Positions 1 through 7,254 of a stretch of DNA of 10,135 bases are shown in pieces; positions within the stretch are counted from its first letter, which is position 1, and each line of letters opens with the position of its first letter. The stretch lies in the NCBI GenBank assembly GCA_030609245.1, contig JAUWCP010000067.1, positions 1 through 10,135 of the forward strand, given 5' to 3'. Made by a program: the position numbers and the translations under genes. This stretch comes from Hyphomicrobium sp. Lineage in GTDB: Bacteria > Pseudomonadota > Alphaproteobacteria > Rhizobiales > Hyphomicrobiaceae. A model generated the notes under the pieces. That model saw only the letters and a list, made by a program, of their open reading frames with translations, ran no database searches and was not told where the DNA came from.

Positions 1-340
1 CCCCGCTTTGTGTGGTTTGCCGCCCGCCTGGAAGACCCGGGATCTTTGAATATGGACGTCCAGGCTGATCGCGCGTCGGTCGCGGTTCAGAACGCGGCAG
101 CTGCGGCACCTCCGAGTAGCGGCCGGAACCCTGGCTAAGGAGGTCGAGTGGATTAACACCAAACAGCAGCAAAAGCCCGCCAATGATCAGCAGTGAGGTG
201 AGGCTAATTCCCCGACCGCCAATCGGAATTCGCATGGGTCATCCTCTGCGGCCACCCATAGGAAAGCGAAATATCGGTCCACGTTGGCCACGCCGGTCCT
301 CAACGTTGCCGCTTTCGCGGTCGTCCTGTCCGTAACGCAT
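1..340 (-). CDS. Neutral zinc metallopeptidase (YpfJ/KPN_02809 family), N-terminal part, interrupted by in-frame TGA
   Basis: Read on the minus strand from an ATG at 340, with a GGGAG ribosome site six bases before it. The first 33 codons include the leader motif NVEDRRGQR, which is typical of the neutral zinc metallopeptidase family. Codon 34 (239-241) is TGA. The same frame then continues with MRIPIGGRG, one membrane helix (about residues 45-60) and the family-like FGVNPLDLL, followed by a proline-rich linker that runs off the window edge. The catalytic HEXXH part lies outside, so activity cannot be judged. A second ATG at 235, with AGAGGA seven bases upstream, could give a protein lacking only the cytoplasmic leader. 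The gene is therefore a recent nonsense pseudogene, a sequencing error, or a gene restarted at 235. Family assignment rests on the leader motif plus the transmembrane segment. Confidence 0.7.
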
Positions 341-541
341 ACGCCGCTCCCGGTTTGCCTAAAACCGCGGGCTCAGGCCTCGCTCGGCAAGCGCCATAGT
401 GCACGGCGTGCCCGCGTTGTGGCAAGAGCGCGGCCGGCAAGGCCTCTAGAATTACAACGACGGCAGACATGCCGTGCTTTCCGCCTTTCGGCGACGTCAC
501 GGTCTGCCGGTGAAGTCTGCAAACCCGAGGGAGGAATTCCC

Positions 542-557
542 TTAACCATTCGTAAAC
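542..557 (+). promoter_or_regulatory. CtrA-box-like site 1
   Basis: TTAA-CCATTCG-TAAAC matches the alphaproteobacterial CtrA consensus TTAA-N7-TTAAC at 8 of 9 defined positions. It lies in an AT-rich patch of the divergent region between the metallopeptidase (start 340) and the peptidase at 600, much nearer the latter. The match is by eye; binding is inferred. Confidence 0.4.
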
Positions 558-565
558 ACCTTTGG

Positions 566-581
566 CTAACATTGCATTAAC
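566..581 (+). promoter_or_regulatory. CtrA-box-like site 2
   Basis: CTAA-CATTGCA-TTAAC again matches TTAA-N7-TTAAC at 8 of 9 positions, in the same orientation and 24 bases downstream of site 1. It ends 18 bases before the peptidase start codon, so bound CtrA would probably cover the promoter or initial transcribed region. That position could mean repression, or activation of a very short leader. Confidence 0.4.
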
Positions 582-599
582 CATCCCTGAGAGCGCTCC

Positions 600-1091
600 A
601 TGGACGCATTCCCAAGCCCGAACCGCCCAGCTTCCAGCCTCGATGACGCGTGCAACGACACCGGCCGCACAGCATTTTGCGGACCGTATGTACTGGCTGC
701 CATCACCGGCTACCCCATAAGCAAGATAGAGGACGTGATCCGTGACGCGCGCAATTCGCGGCGCAAAACGGTCGTCAAAGGCACAGGCGCCGATGAGGTC
801 GAAGCCACCCTCGCCGCCTTCGGCTACACCATGACGCTGAAGCAAAACTTCATGAACCGGCCGAGGAAAGAGCGCCCAACACTGTGGAACTGGATGCAGA
901 AGCCGCGCAACGTATGGGCGCACTACATCCTCGCAGTGCACAAAGGCAAGGAAGGACATTGGATCCTCGTGAAGGGCGTCAAGATGTGCGACACGTTCAC
1001 GGAAGGGCGGTGGACCTTCGTGGTCGACGGCCCGCATCGCGGTGCGCGCATCATGGAGATCTTCGAGGTGCGCCGGTCCCTTGCCGCGTGA
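600..1091 (+). CDS. Predicted papain-fold (C39-like) cysteine peptidase, small orphan
   Basis: A 163-residue protein. The start is fixed by an in-frame TGA at 588-590 and a weak GAGAG ribosome site six bases before the ATG. Residues 24-37 read TAFCGPYVLAAITG, the nucleophile helix pattern of C39-like/papain-fold peptidases with Cys27 as nucleophile. Residues 119-124 (GHWILV) give His120, and Asp131 in CDTF, or Asp143, would complete a triad. The order Cys, then His, then Asp and the spacing fit the fold. Similar short CGP-x-ALAAITG proteins occur in alphaproteobacterial genomes and phages, usually as hypothetical proteins. There is no signal peptide or membrane helix, so it is probably cytosolic. 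No substrate, transporter or leader peptide gene is nearby. It could also be an inactive relative or an amidase. The two CtrA-like boxes upstream suggest cell-cycle control. Confidence 0.7.
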   Translation: MDAFPSPNRPASSLDDACNDTGRTAFCGPYVLAAITGYPISKIEDVIRDARNSRRKTVVKGTGADEVEATLAAFGYTMTLKQNFMNRPRKERPTLWNWMQKPRNVWAHYILAVHKGKEGHWILVKGVKMCDTFTEGRWTFVVDGPHRGARIMEIFEVRRSLAA

Positions 1092-1241
1092 CGAAGTGGC
1101 AACGCCACGGTCGAGCGTGATGGGGTTCGGGCCTCATTGCAAACACGCGTTGTGAGCGTGCTTGCCCTAACTCCTCACAATCTTTAAGCAGCAGCGATAG
1201 GATTTGTTTTTCCTGCTGCCGTGTCGATCGAGGGGCTTGCC

Positions 1242-1406
1242 ATGACGTTCTCGATAATCGTGATGATCATGATGGTACTGGCCGTCATCGCCATGTTGCC
1301 CTTTTGGCCTTGGAGCCGCGGCCAGGGATATGGCAACGCCACTGCTCTCAGCTTGATCACGGGCGTGGTCTTGATCAATGCGGCGTTGACCCAGTTCGTC
1401 TTTTGA
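1242..1406 (+). CDS. Small two-helix membrane protein, DUF3309-like
   Basis: A 54-residue protein. The ATG at 1242 is preferred over an in-frame GTG at 1221 because GAGGGG lies six bases before it. Helix one spans about residues 2-22, then a short polar turn reading WPWSRGQGYG, then helix two at about 36-53. The pattern of a tryptophan/proline turn with SRGxGYG between two hydrophobic segments resembles the DUF3309 family of roughly 50-residue proteins, whose role is unknown. The gene converges on efp with only six bases between stop codons and no visible terminator. A 7-bp inverted repeat (1188-1194 and 1213-1219) sits in its leader. Confidence 0.6.
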   Translation: MTFSIIVMIMMVLAVIAMLPFWPWSRGQGYGNATALSLITGVVLINAALTQFVF

Positions 1407-1412
1407 ACCGGC

Positions 1413-1982
1413 TTAATCTTTCGCGCGTTCCACGTAAGAACCGTCCGCTGTCATGACGACAACGCGGGTCCCCGCAGAGATGTGCGGCGGCACCATGATC
1501 TTGACGCCGTTCGACAGCATCGCCGGCTTGTAGGACGATGACGCCGACTGACCTTTGACAACAGGATCAGCCTCCGCAATCTCCAGCGACACGCGCTGCG
1601 GCAGCTCCACGCTGATCGGATTGCCTTCGTGCATGGAGATTGTCACCGTCATACCTTCTTGCAGGTAGACGGCAGAATCGCCGATGATGTCCCTCGACAC
1701 TGGGATTTGATCGAACGTCTCCGGGTGCATGAAGGTATAGCCGGTGTCGTCCTCGTAAAGGTAGTTGTATTCCTTCTCATCGAGGTAGGCGCGTTCGACC
1801 TGGTCGGTGGTGCGATAACGCTCAGACACTTTCACGCCGTCCGCAATGCGCCGCATCTCCAAATGCGTGACGGGTGTGCCCTTGCCGGGATGGATGTTCT
1901 CGGCATTGAGCACGACGGCGAGCTTGCCGTCGAGATCGAGCACATTGCCCTTGCGCACCGAGCTGGCGGGAACCTTTGGCAC
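1413..1982 (-). CDS. efp: Translation elongation factor P
   Basis: A 189-residue protein, the usual length for EF-P. It binds between the ribosomal P and E sites and helps peptide bond formation at polyproline stretches. The KOW-like N-terminal domain carries the loop HPGKG, with Lys34 at the tip in exactly the position that EpmA beta-lysylates in Escherichia coli. Two OB domains follow (about 67-189), including the conserved GDSAVYLQEGM segment. The start is GTG at 1982: an in-frame TAA lies directly upstream and GGAG sits eight bases before it. Expression runs away from epmA, which starts on the other strand about 165 bases off, so the modifier and its substrate share a control region. Confidence 0.97.
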   Translation of the reverse strand: MPKVPASSVRKGNVLDLDGKLAVVLNAENIHPGKGTPVTHLEMRRIADGVKVSERYRTTDQVERAYLDEKEYNYLYEDDTGYTFMHPETFDQIPVSRDIIGDSAVYLQEGMTVTISMHEGNPISVELPQRVSLEIAEADPVVKGQSASSSYKPAMLSNGVKIMVPPHISAGTRVVVMTADGSYVERAKD

Positions 1983-2146
1983 TTAACGTTCTCCATTCAT
2001 GTGGGACCGGCGCGAAGCGCGTGGCGCGATGGCTCGGTCGAAAGGCGGGGATTCTCAAGGGTTCTCATACTCTATTCGATCACGAAACGCCAAGCATGAG
2101 GGTGAAAGTATCAACGCCCTGTGCTCCAATCGTATTTATGGATCGA
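1983..2146. promoter_or_regulatory. Shared divergent control region of efp and epmA
   Basis: About 164 bases between the two divergent start codons. On the minus strand, a TTGGCG (2088-2093) and a TATGAG (2064-2069) separated by 18 bases resemble a weak sigma-70-type promoter for efp, leaving a leader of roughly 80 bases. No convincing plus-strand promoter for epmA was found by eye. Confidence 0.3.
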
Positions 2147-3187
2147 ATGTCGAATCAAAGACCTTGGTGGAGCCGGGAATCGCACGAGGACCGGCAACCA
2201 TTCCTAAAATCGCGCGGGCGCATCAGGGCGGCCGTGCGCGCCTGGTTCGAGGCGCAAGGATTCACCGAGGTGGAGACTGGATGCCTACAGACCTCACCGG
2301 GCAACGAGGCGCACCTGCACGCGTTCCAGACAGAGCTCATCGGCAACGACCTTAGCCGACAACGGCTCTATCTCCACACTTCACCGGAGCTTGCGTGCAA
2401 GAAATTGTTGGCCGCCGGCGAAAAGAAAATCTTCTCGTTGGGACCGGTGTTCCGCAACCGTGAGCGCGGCCCATTGCACGCGCCAGAATTCACCATGCTG
2501 GAATGGTATCGAGTTGACGTTCCCTATGACGACGTGATGGAAGATTGCATCGCCTTGGTTAAACTCGCCGCCGATGTTGCTAAGACGGGCGAGTGGCACT
2601 GGCGCAAGGTTTCGTGCGAACCCGGCCGGGAACCGCAACGCATCACAGTTGCTGAAGCCTTCGAGCAGCATGCCGGCATTGATTTGCTCGCCACGCTCAA
2701 TGCAGATCGACCAGATCGCGACGCCCTCGCCGCCCGAACGATGGCGGCAGGGATCAACGTGAGTGATGATGACACTTGGTCGGATATCTTCTCGCGTATC
2801 GTTGTCACGATCGAGCCGCGCTTGGGTGTTGGCGCGCCCACACTGCTCACCGAGTATCCAACCGAAGAGGCCGCACTTGCGCGCACCTGTGCGCACGATG
2901 CGCGCGTTGCCGAGCGCTTCGAGCTCTATTGCAGCGGGGTGGAACTCGCAAATGGCTTCGGCGAGCTGACAGACGCAGACGAGCAGCGCCGCCGGCTCAA
3001 CGCCGAGATGGCGAAGAAGGAAGCGCGCTATGGCGAGCGCTACCCGTTGGACGAAGACTTTCTCGCTGCGCTTTCATACATGCCACAAGCTTCAGGCTGC
3101 GCCTTGGGCTTTGATCGCCTGGTCATGCTTGCAACTGGGGCCACGCGCATCGAACAGGTGCTCTGGACGCCGCTTCCCGACGGCTAG
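2147..3187 (+). CDS. epmA: EF-P beta-lysine ligase EpmA (GenX/PoxA family)
   Basis: A class II lysyl-tRNA-synthetase-like enzyme lacking the anticodon-binding domain. It activates (R)-beta-lysine and transfers it to Lys34 of EF-P. From this start it has 346 residues. Motif 1 is near FTEVET (39-44). The adenylate-binding HTSPE lies at 77-81. Motif 2 is FRNRE followed by HAPEFTMLEWYR (about 102-122). Motif 3 is the LGFDRL segment (320-325). The region between PWW and the first helix is where relatives normally begin, so ATG 2147 or ATG 2138 is likely. Neither has a strong ribosome site, and the frame stays open to 1976. The function is supported by divergent efp and by epmB downstream. The gene converges with the membrane-protein gene at 3225, with 37 bases between. 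Confidence 0.93.
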   Translation: MSNQRPWWSRESHEDRQPFLKSRGRIRAAVRAWFEAQGFTEVETGCLQTSPGNEAHLHAFQTELIGNDLSRQRLYLHTSPELACKKLLAAGEKKIFSLGPVFRNRERGPLHAPEFTMLEWYRVDVPYDDVMEDCIALVKLAADVAKTGEWHWRKVSCEPGREPQRITVAEAFEQHAGIDLLATLNADRPDRDALAARTMAAGINVSDDDTWSDIFSRIVVTIEPRLGVGAPTLLTEYPTEEAALARTCAHDARVAERFELYCSGVELANGFGELTDADEQRRRLNAEMAKKEARYGERYPLDEDFLAALSYMPQASGCALGFDRLVMLATGATRIEQVLWTPLPDG

Positions 3188-3224
3188 CCGTTAGAAGTGC
3201 CGGGTCAACAATTGGTTCGCGCGC

Positions 3225-3617
3225 TTAGGCGCGGCGATCCAGCAGAATTGATGCATGTGTTCGCCCCGTGACGCGCGGCAGTCCAACAACGTAGCAGATG
3301 CCCCAGGCGAAATCGGTAATCGCAAACAGTACGGTCGCTAGCACACCAATGTACGTGAAACCGTAAGCGATCAAAATGAGCACCGCGAGAAAACGCAAGA
3401 GTGCTTCCCAGTAGATGAAGGAGGCGAATAGTTGCACGTCGCGCGAAGCCAAAATAAGCACCGCTGAAGTGTACCAAAGGAATGCTGCAGCGATCCAAGG
3501 CCAGAACGGGTTGGGAACGTGCATCCCAAGGAATTGGTTGATGGACGGCGTGACAAGTATGAACCCGAGCCCAATGTTCCAGATCCCAGACCAGAAGACC
3601 AAACGATCGAACGTCAT
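3225..3617 (-). CDS. Four-helix integral membrane protein, unknown family
   Basis: A 130-residue hydrophobic protein. The ATG at 3617 is chosen over an in-frame TTG at 3632 because AAGGG lies seven bases before it. Predicted helices are about residues 5-24, 38-58, 66-87 and 90-112, and the C-terminal tail is basic (RRA end). A polar motif, ASRDVQLF then YWEALLRF, joins helices two and three and looks conserved in style, but I do not recognise the family. It is transcribed against both epmA and epmB and sits between them, so it is probably not part of their operon. Its upstream region (3618-3857) is shared divergently with epmB. It could be a small DoxX-like or DUF-class inner membrane protein; no function is inferred. 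Confidence 0.75.
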   Translation of the reverse strand: MTFDRLVFWSGIWNIGLGFILVTPSINQFLGMHVPNPFWPWIAAAFLWYTSAVLILASRDVQLFASFIYWEALLRFLAVLILIAYGFTYIGVLATVLFAITDFAWGICYVVGLPRVTGRTHASILLDRRA

Positions 3618-3857
3618 TGCTGTACCCTTCAAGAATTGGCCGACTTCGATGCGGTAACCTGCGTAACGGATCTATCTATGCTACGTTTGCGCAACCTCCA
3701 CTGGAAGCCCAGCCCCGGCTGAGGACACGGCCCAGCCATCAGCCGATGAAGATGCCCGCTCGACGCAGATGAGTGGAGGCAAAATTCAAATGCGCCCCAT
3801 TCACGGCCCTCAGCATTGCACTGGACACCACTGCCGGAACTAGGCCAATAGGAGCAT

Positions 3858-4946
3858 ATGACAGCATTCCGCCAAACCTTGAAGACGGCAAGCGACCTGG
3901 CCGACTCCGGGCTTTTGACGGACGACGCAGCTGCAGACATTGCGCGGGTTACCGAGCGCTACGCGGTAGCAATCCCGCCCGCCATGGCCGCTCTCATCGA
4001 CCCGGCCGATCCAAGCGACCCTATCGCGAAACAGTTTATCCCCGACGTGCGCGAGCTTAACCGGCATCCCTTGGAAGACGCAGACCCCATCGGCGACGCT
4101 GTGAAAAGCCCGATGCCGGGCATTGTCCACCGATACTGCGACCGCGTCTTGCTCAAGCTCGTCAGCGTCTGCCCGGTCTACTGCCGCTTCTGCTTTCGCC
4201 GCGAGATGGTCGGCCCTGGAAAAAGTTCAGCGCTCTCCGATACCGAACTCGCCGCAGCGCTTGACTATATTCGCGCACACTCAAAGATCTGGGAGGTGAT
4301 CCTCACCGGCGGCGATCCGTTTGTTCTGTCGCCGCGCCGCATTGCGGAGGTTACAAACGCGCTGAGCGACATTGCCCATGTGAAGGTGTTGCGTTGGCAC
4401 ACGCGCGTTCCCGCCGTAGCACCTGAGCGCATTACCAACGCGCTCTCCGAGGCGCTGCGTTCACCCACAAAGACCGTTTATGTGGCGCTCCACGCCAACC
4501 ACCCGCGCGAGATGACGGCGATAGCCCGCGCCGCATGCGCGCGTATCATCGATGCCGGGATCGCGATGGTGAGCCAAACCGTGCTGCTTAAAGGCGTCAA
4601 CGACGATGCTGACACGCTCGAAGCGCTGATGCGCGCGCTCGTCGAGGCGCGCGTGAAGCCCTATTACCTGCACCACGGCGATCTGGCGCCGGGAACCGCG
4701 CACTTCCGCACCACTATTGCCGAAGGCCAAGCCCTTATGCGCGCACTGCGCGCAAGGCTCTCCGGTCTCGCCCTGCCGACCTACGTCCTCGACATCCCCG
4801 GAGCGCACGGAAAGGTACCAATAGGCCCCGCGCATCTATCGAAGAGCCCAACGTCTCCCGTATACACGGTGCAAGATTCACACGGCCATACGCACACTTA
4901 CGAGGATTGCTGCGCCGCCCCTGCGCATCTCCCCGAGGAAGCCTGA
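3858..4946 (+). CDS. epmB: EF-P modifying lysine 2,3-aminomutase EpmB (YjeK-like)
   Basis: A radical SAM, PLP-dependent aminomutase of 362 residues that converts lysine to beta-lysine for EpmA. The radical SAM [4Fe-4S] ligands are Cys105, Cys109 and Cys112 in CPVYCRFC (CxxxCxxC), followed by FRREMVG. The SAM-binding GGDP is at 151-154. The PLP-binding lysine is expected at Lys319 in IPGAHGKVP. The ATG has GGAG only three bases before it. The family also contains KamA, the catabolic lysine 2,3-aminomutase, but the nearby epmA and efp favour the EF-P role. The C-terminal tail after about residue 330 is slightly longer than in the Escherichia coli enzyme and ends with a Cys-Cys pair (351-352). 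EpmC, the hydroxylase, is not in the window. Confidence 0.92.
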   Translation: MTAFRQTLKTASDLADSGLLTDDAAADIARVTERYAVAIPPAMAALIDPADPSDPIAKQFIPDVRELNRHPLEDADPIGDAVKSPMPGIVHRYCDRVLLKLVSVCPVYCRFCFRREMVGPGKSSALSDTELAAALDYIRAHSKIWEVILTGGDPFVLSPRRIAEVTNALSDIAHVKVLRWHTRVPAVAPERITNALSEALRSPTKTVYVALHANHPREMTAIARAACARIIDAGIAMVSQTVLLKGVNDDADTLEALMRALVEARVKPYYLHHGDLAPGTAHFRTTIAEGQALMRALRARLSGLALPTYVLDIPGAHGKVPIGPAHLSKSPTSPVYTVQDSHGHTHTYEDCCAAPAHLPEEA

Positions 4947-5037
4947 CCTACCTTGCGTGCACGACTGACGTGGGTCAGACTGCCGCACTAACAAGAAGGG
5001 CAAGGGCTCCTCTAGGGCCCACACGGGAGGACACGCG

Positions 5038-7170
5038 ATGAACAAACAGCCCGAGCGTCAAACGTTTTTCGGCGGCTGTCCCCATGACTGCCCCGACACC
5101 TGCGCCATGATCTACGAGGTGGCCGACGGCAAGCTTACCCAAGTGACCGGCAACAAAGAGCACCCGATGACGCAGGGCGTGCTGTGCGTGAAGCTCAAGG
5201 ACTATCACGAGCACCACTACAATCCCGATCGCGTTCTCTATCCCCTGAAGCGGACCGGCCCGAAGGGCTCCAAGCAGTACGAGCGCATCTCATGGGATGA
5301 AGCGATCAAAGAGATCCGCGACCGCTGGACCGACATCATCGCCAAATACGGCTCGCAGTCGATCATGCCCTACGCCTATCTGGGCAACGAGGGCCTGGTG
5401 CAAGGTCTCACCTCTGGCGATGCGTTCTTCAATCGCCTCGGCTCCACTGTAAACGAGAAGACGTACTGCGGGTCCGGCTCCTCCACGGCTTGGTTGTTGA
5501 CCGTCGGCCCGACCGGCGGCGTCGATCCGGAAAGCTTCGTGCACGCGCGCTATATCGTCATCTGGGCATGCAACACAATTTCCACCAACCTGCATCACTG
5601 GCCGTTTGTTCTGGAGGCGCAGAAGCGCGGCGCAAAACTCGTCGTCATCGATTCCTATCGTTCGCGCACCGCCAAGCAGGCCGACTGGCACATCATGCCA
5701 AAGCCCGGCACCGACGGTGCGCTCGCGATGGGCGTCATCAACGCGATCATCCAGCAAGGATTGGTCGACCAAGAGTGGGTCGATGCGCATACGGTGGGCT
5801 ATCCTGAGCTGAAAGAGCGCGCGGCTGACTTCTCGCCCGAGTACGTTGAAAAGATTACTGGCGTTCCTGCAGGCGACGTTGCGAAGTTCGCGCAAGAGTT
5901 TGCGACGATCAAGCCATCGGTGATCCGCTTGGGCGTCGCGCTTGAGCGTCATCACGGCGGCGGGCAAGCGGTCCGCGCCGCGTGCGCCATCCCCGCGCTT
6001 TGCGGCTCATGGCGCGACGTGGGCGGCGGCCTCTTGCAAATGCCGTTGTGGGAGTTCCCCGTCAATTGGGGAAACGTCGCGCGGCCCGACTTCATCAAGC
6101 CCAAAACGCGCGTCGTGAACAACTTGCGGCTCGGCGCCGCGCTTACCGGCGAGTTGGATCTCGACCCGCCCATCATGGGGCTCTACGTTTACAACACCAA
6201 CCCTGTCAGCCAGGCGCCTGAAACGAACAAAATCGTCAAGGGTTTGGCGCGCGAGGATTTGTTCTTCGTCACGGCGGAGCATTTCATCACCGACACGGCG
6301 AAATACGCCGACATTATTCTGCCAGCGACCATGGCGGGCGAGCACGATGACATGATGTTCTCGTGGGGCCACTTCTATCTAACGCTTAACGAGAAGGCGA
6401 TTGAGCCGCGCGGCGAGGCCAAGTCGAACGCCGAAATCTTCCGCCTCTTGGCCGAAGGAATGGGCTTTGAGGACGAGCAGTTCAAGAAAAGCGACAAAGA
6501 ACTAATTGAGCACTACGTGCAGTGGGACGCACCGCAGATGGCCGGCAAGGATATGGAGTACTTCCGCAAGCACGGCTACTTCCATTTGAACGTGGGGACG
6601 GCAGATGATCGCCTACCCCATGCGCAGGGCAACTTCCCTACGCCATCGGGCAAGGTGGAATTCCTGCTCAATGGCGCAAAAAACTTCGTCGCACCGCCCT
6701 TCCGCCACATGTACGAGGAAATGCAGTCGGGCGAGGACGTCGATCCGCTTCCTGGATACGTGCCCCCGCGCGAAAGTGCCGACACCAACGAGGAGTTAGC
6801 GAAGAAGTACCCACTCTCCATCCTCTCGCCGAAAAGTCACGGGTTTTTAAACTCCTGCTACGCCAACGAACCGCACAAGATTAAGGGCCAAGGCGAGCAA
6901 TTTGTGCTCATTAATCCGAAAGATGCCGCTGCGCGCAGCATTCGCCACGGCGATCCTGTGCGCGTGTTCAACGACCGCGGCGATTTCCAGGGCCTCGCGG
7001 AGGTGACGGACGACGTGCGCGACGGCGTCATTGTCTCAACATTGGGCTACTGGCGCTCGCTCAACCGCTCGGATGGCTCCGTCAACTGCATCTCTTCAGA
7101 TGCCCTGTGCGGGCTCGGCAACGCGCCGACATTCTCTGACAACTTAGTGCAGGTCGCGCGCGTCAATTGA
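5038..7170 (+). CDS. Cytoplasmic molybdopterin oxidoreductase with [4Fe-4S] centre, substrate unknown
   Basis: A 710-residue protein of the DMSO reductase/formate dehydrogenase superfamily. The N-terminal [4Fe-4S] domain has Cys14, Cys18, Cys22 and Cys50 in GGCPHDCPDTC and VLCVK. The large molybdopterin-binding domain follows, and the C-terminal MGD-binding domain lies at about 590-705 (segments LSPKSHGF, GDPVRVFND and DGVIVSTLGYW). In the expected molybdenum-ligand region the sequence is TYCGSGSS, so Cys144 is a candidate ligand. No twin-arginine signal is present, so the enzyme is cytoplasmic. The ribosome site GGGAGGA before the ATG is strong. No electron-transfer or membrane-anchor subunit and no chaperone gene lies nearby, so its electron partner is unknown. 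It is probably not in the epmB transcript: 91 bases separate the genes. Confidence 0.9.
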   Translation: MNKQPERQTFFGGCPHDCPDTCAMIYEVADGKLTQVTGNKEHPMTQGVLCVKLKDYHEHHYNPDRVLYPLKRTGPKGSKQYERISWDEAIKEIRDRWTDIIAKYGSQSIMPYAYLGNEGLVQGLTSGDAFFNRLGSTVNEKTYCGSGSSTAWLLTVGPTGGVDPESFVHARYIVIWACNTISTNLHHWPFVLEAQKRGAKLVVIDSYRSRTAKQADWHIMPKPGTDGALAMGVINAIIQQGLVDQEWVDAHTVGYPELKERAADFSPEYVEKITGVPAGDVAKFAQEFATIKPSVIRLGVALERHHGGGQAVRAACAIPALCGSWRDVGGGLLQMPLWEFPVNWGNVARPDFIKPKTRVVNNLRLGAALTGELDLDPPIMGLYVYNTNPVSQAPETNKIVKGLAREDLFFVTAEHFITDTAKYADIILPATMAGEHDDMMFSWGHFYLTLNEKAIEPRGEAKSNAEIFRLLAEGMGFEDEQFKKSDKELIEHYVQWDAPQMAGKDMEYFRKHGYFHLNVGTADDRLPHAQGNFPTPSGKVEFLLNGAKNFVAPPFRHMYEEMQSGEDVDPLPGYVPPRESADTNEELAKKYPLSILSPKSHGFLNSCYANEPHKIKGQGEQFVLINPKDAAARSIRHGDPVRVFNDRGDFQGLAEVTDDVRDGVIVSTLGYWRSLNRSDGSVNCISSDALCGLGNAPTFSDNLVQVARVN

Positions 7171-7254
7171 GTGTGGTCGTCCGTCCCGTTTAGCGGCGGA
7201 CAGCGCACGCCACACGCCTTGGAAGAAAAACATGAAAGAAGGCTCGCGACGCAC

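Noticed and set aside
284..580. A 98-codon plus-strand frame
   Set aside because: Arginine/alanine-rich translation of GC-rich DNA, antisense to the metallopeptidase leader and overlapping the CtrA-like sites; no ribosome site or motif.
300..1037. A 245-codon open frame on the minus strand
   Set aside because: It lies antisense to the peptidase gene and the metallopeptidase leader, and its residues resemble no protein family. The peptidase frame has the conserved motifs.
1096..1108. Hairpin GTGGC-AAC-GCCAC after the peptidase gene
   Set aside because: Short stem without a T-run; could be chance.
2050..2263. Four GANTC (CcrM-type) sites around the start of epmA
   Set aside because: Only one lies clearly in non-coding DNA and the motif is short; methylation control cannot be inferred from this.
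3180..3191. A 12-base perfect palindrome across the epmA stop codon
   Set aside because: Only four base pairs could form around a loop and there is no T-run, so it is not a credible terminator.
4965..4978. Hairpin CTGAC-GTGG-GTCAG after epmB
   Set aside because: Five base pairs and no following T-run; too weak to call a terminator.
5290..5967. A 225-codon minus-strand frame
   Set aside because: Shadow of the oxidoreductase gene, whose frame holds clear domain motifs.
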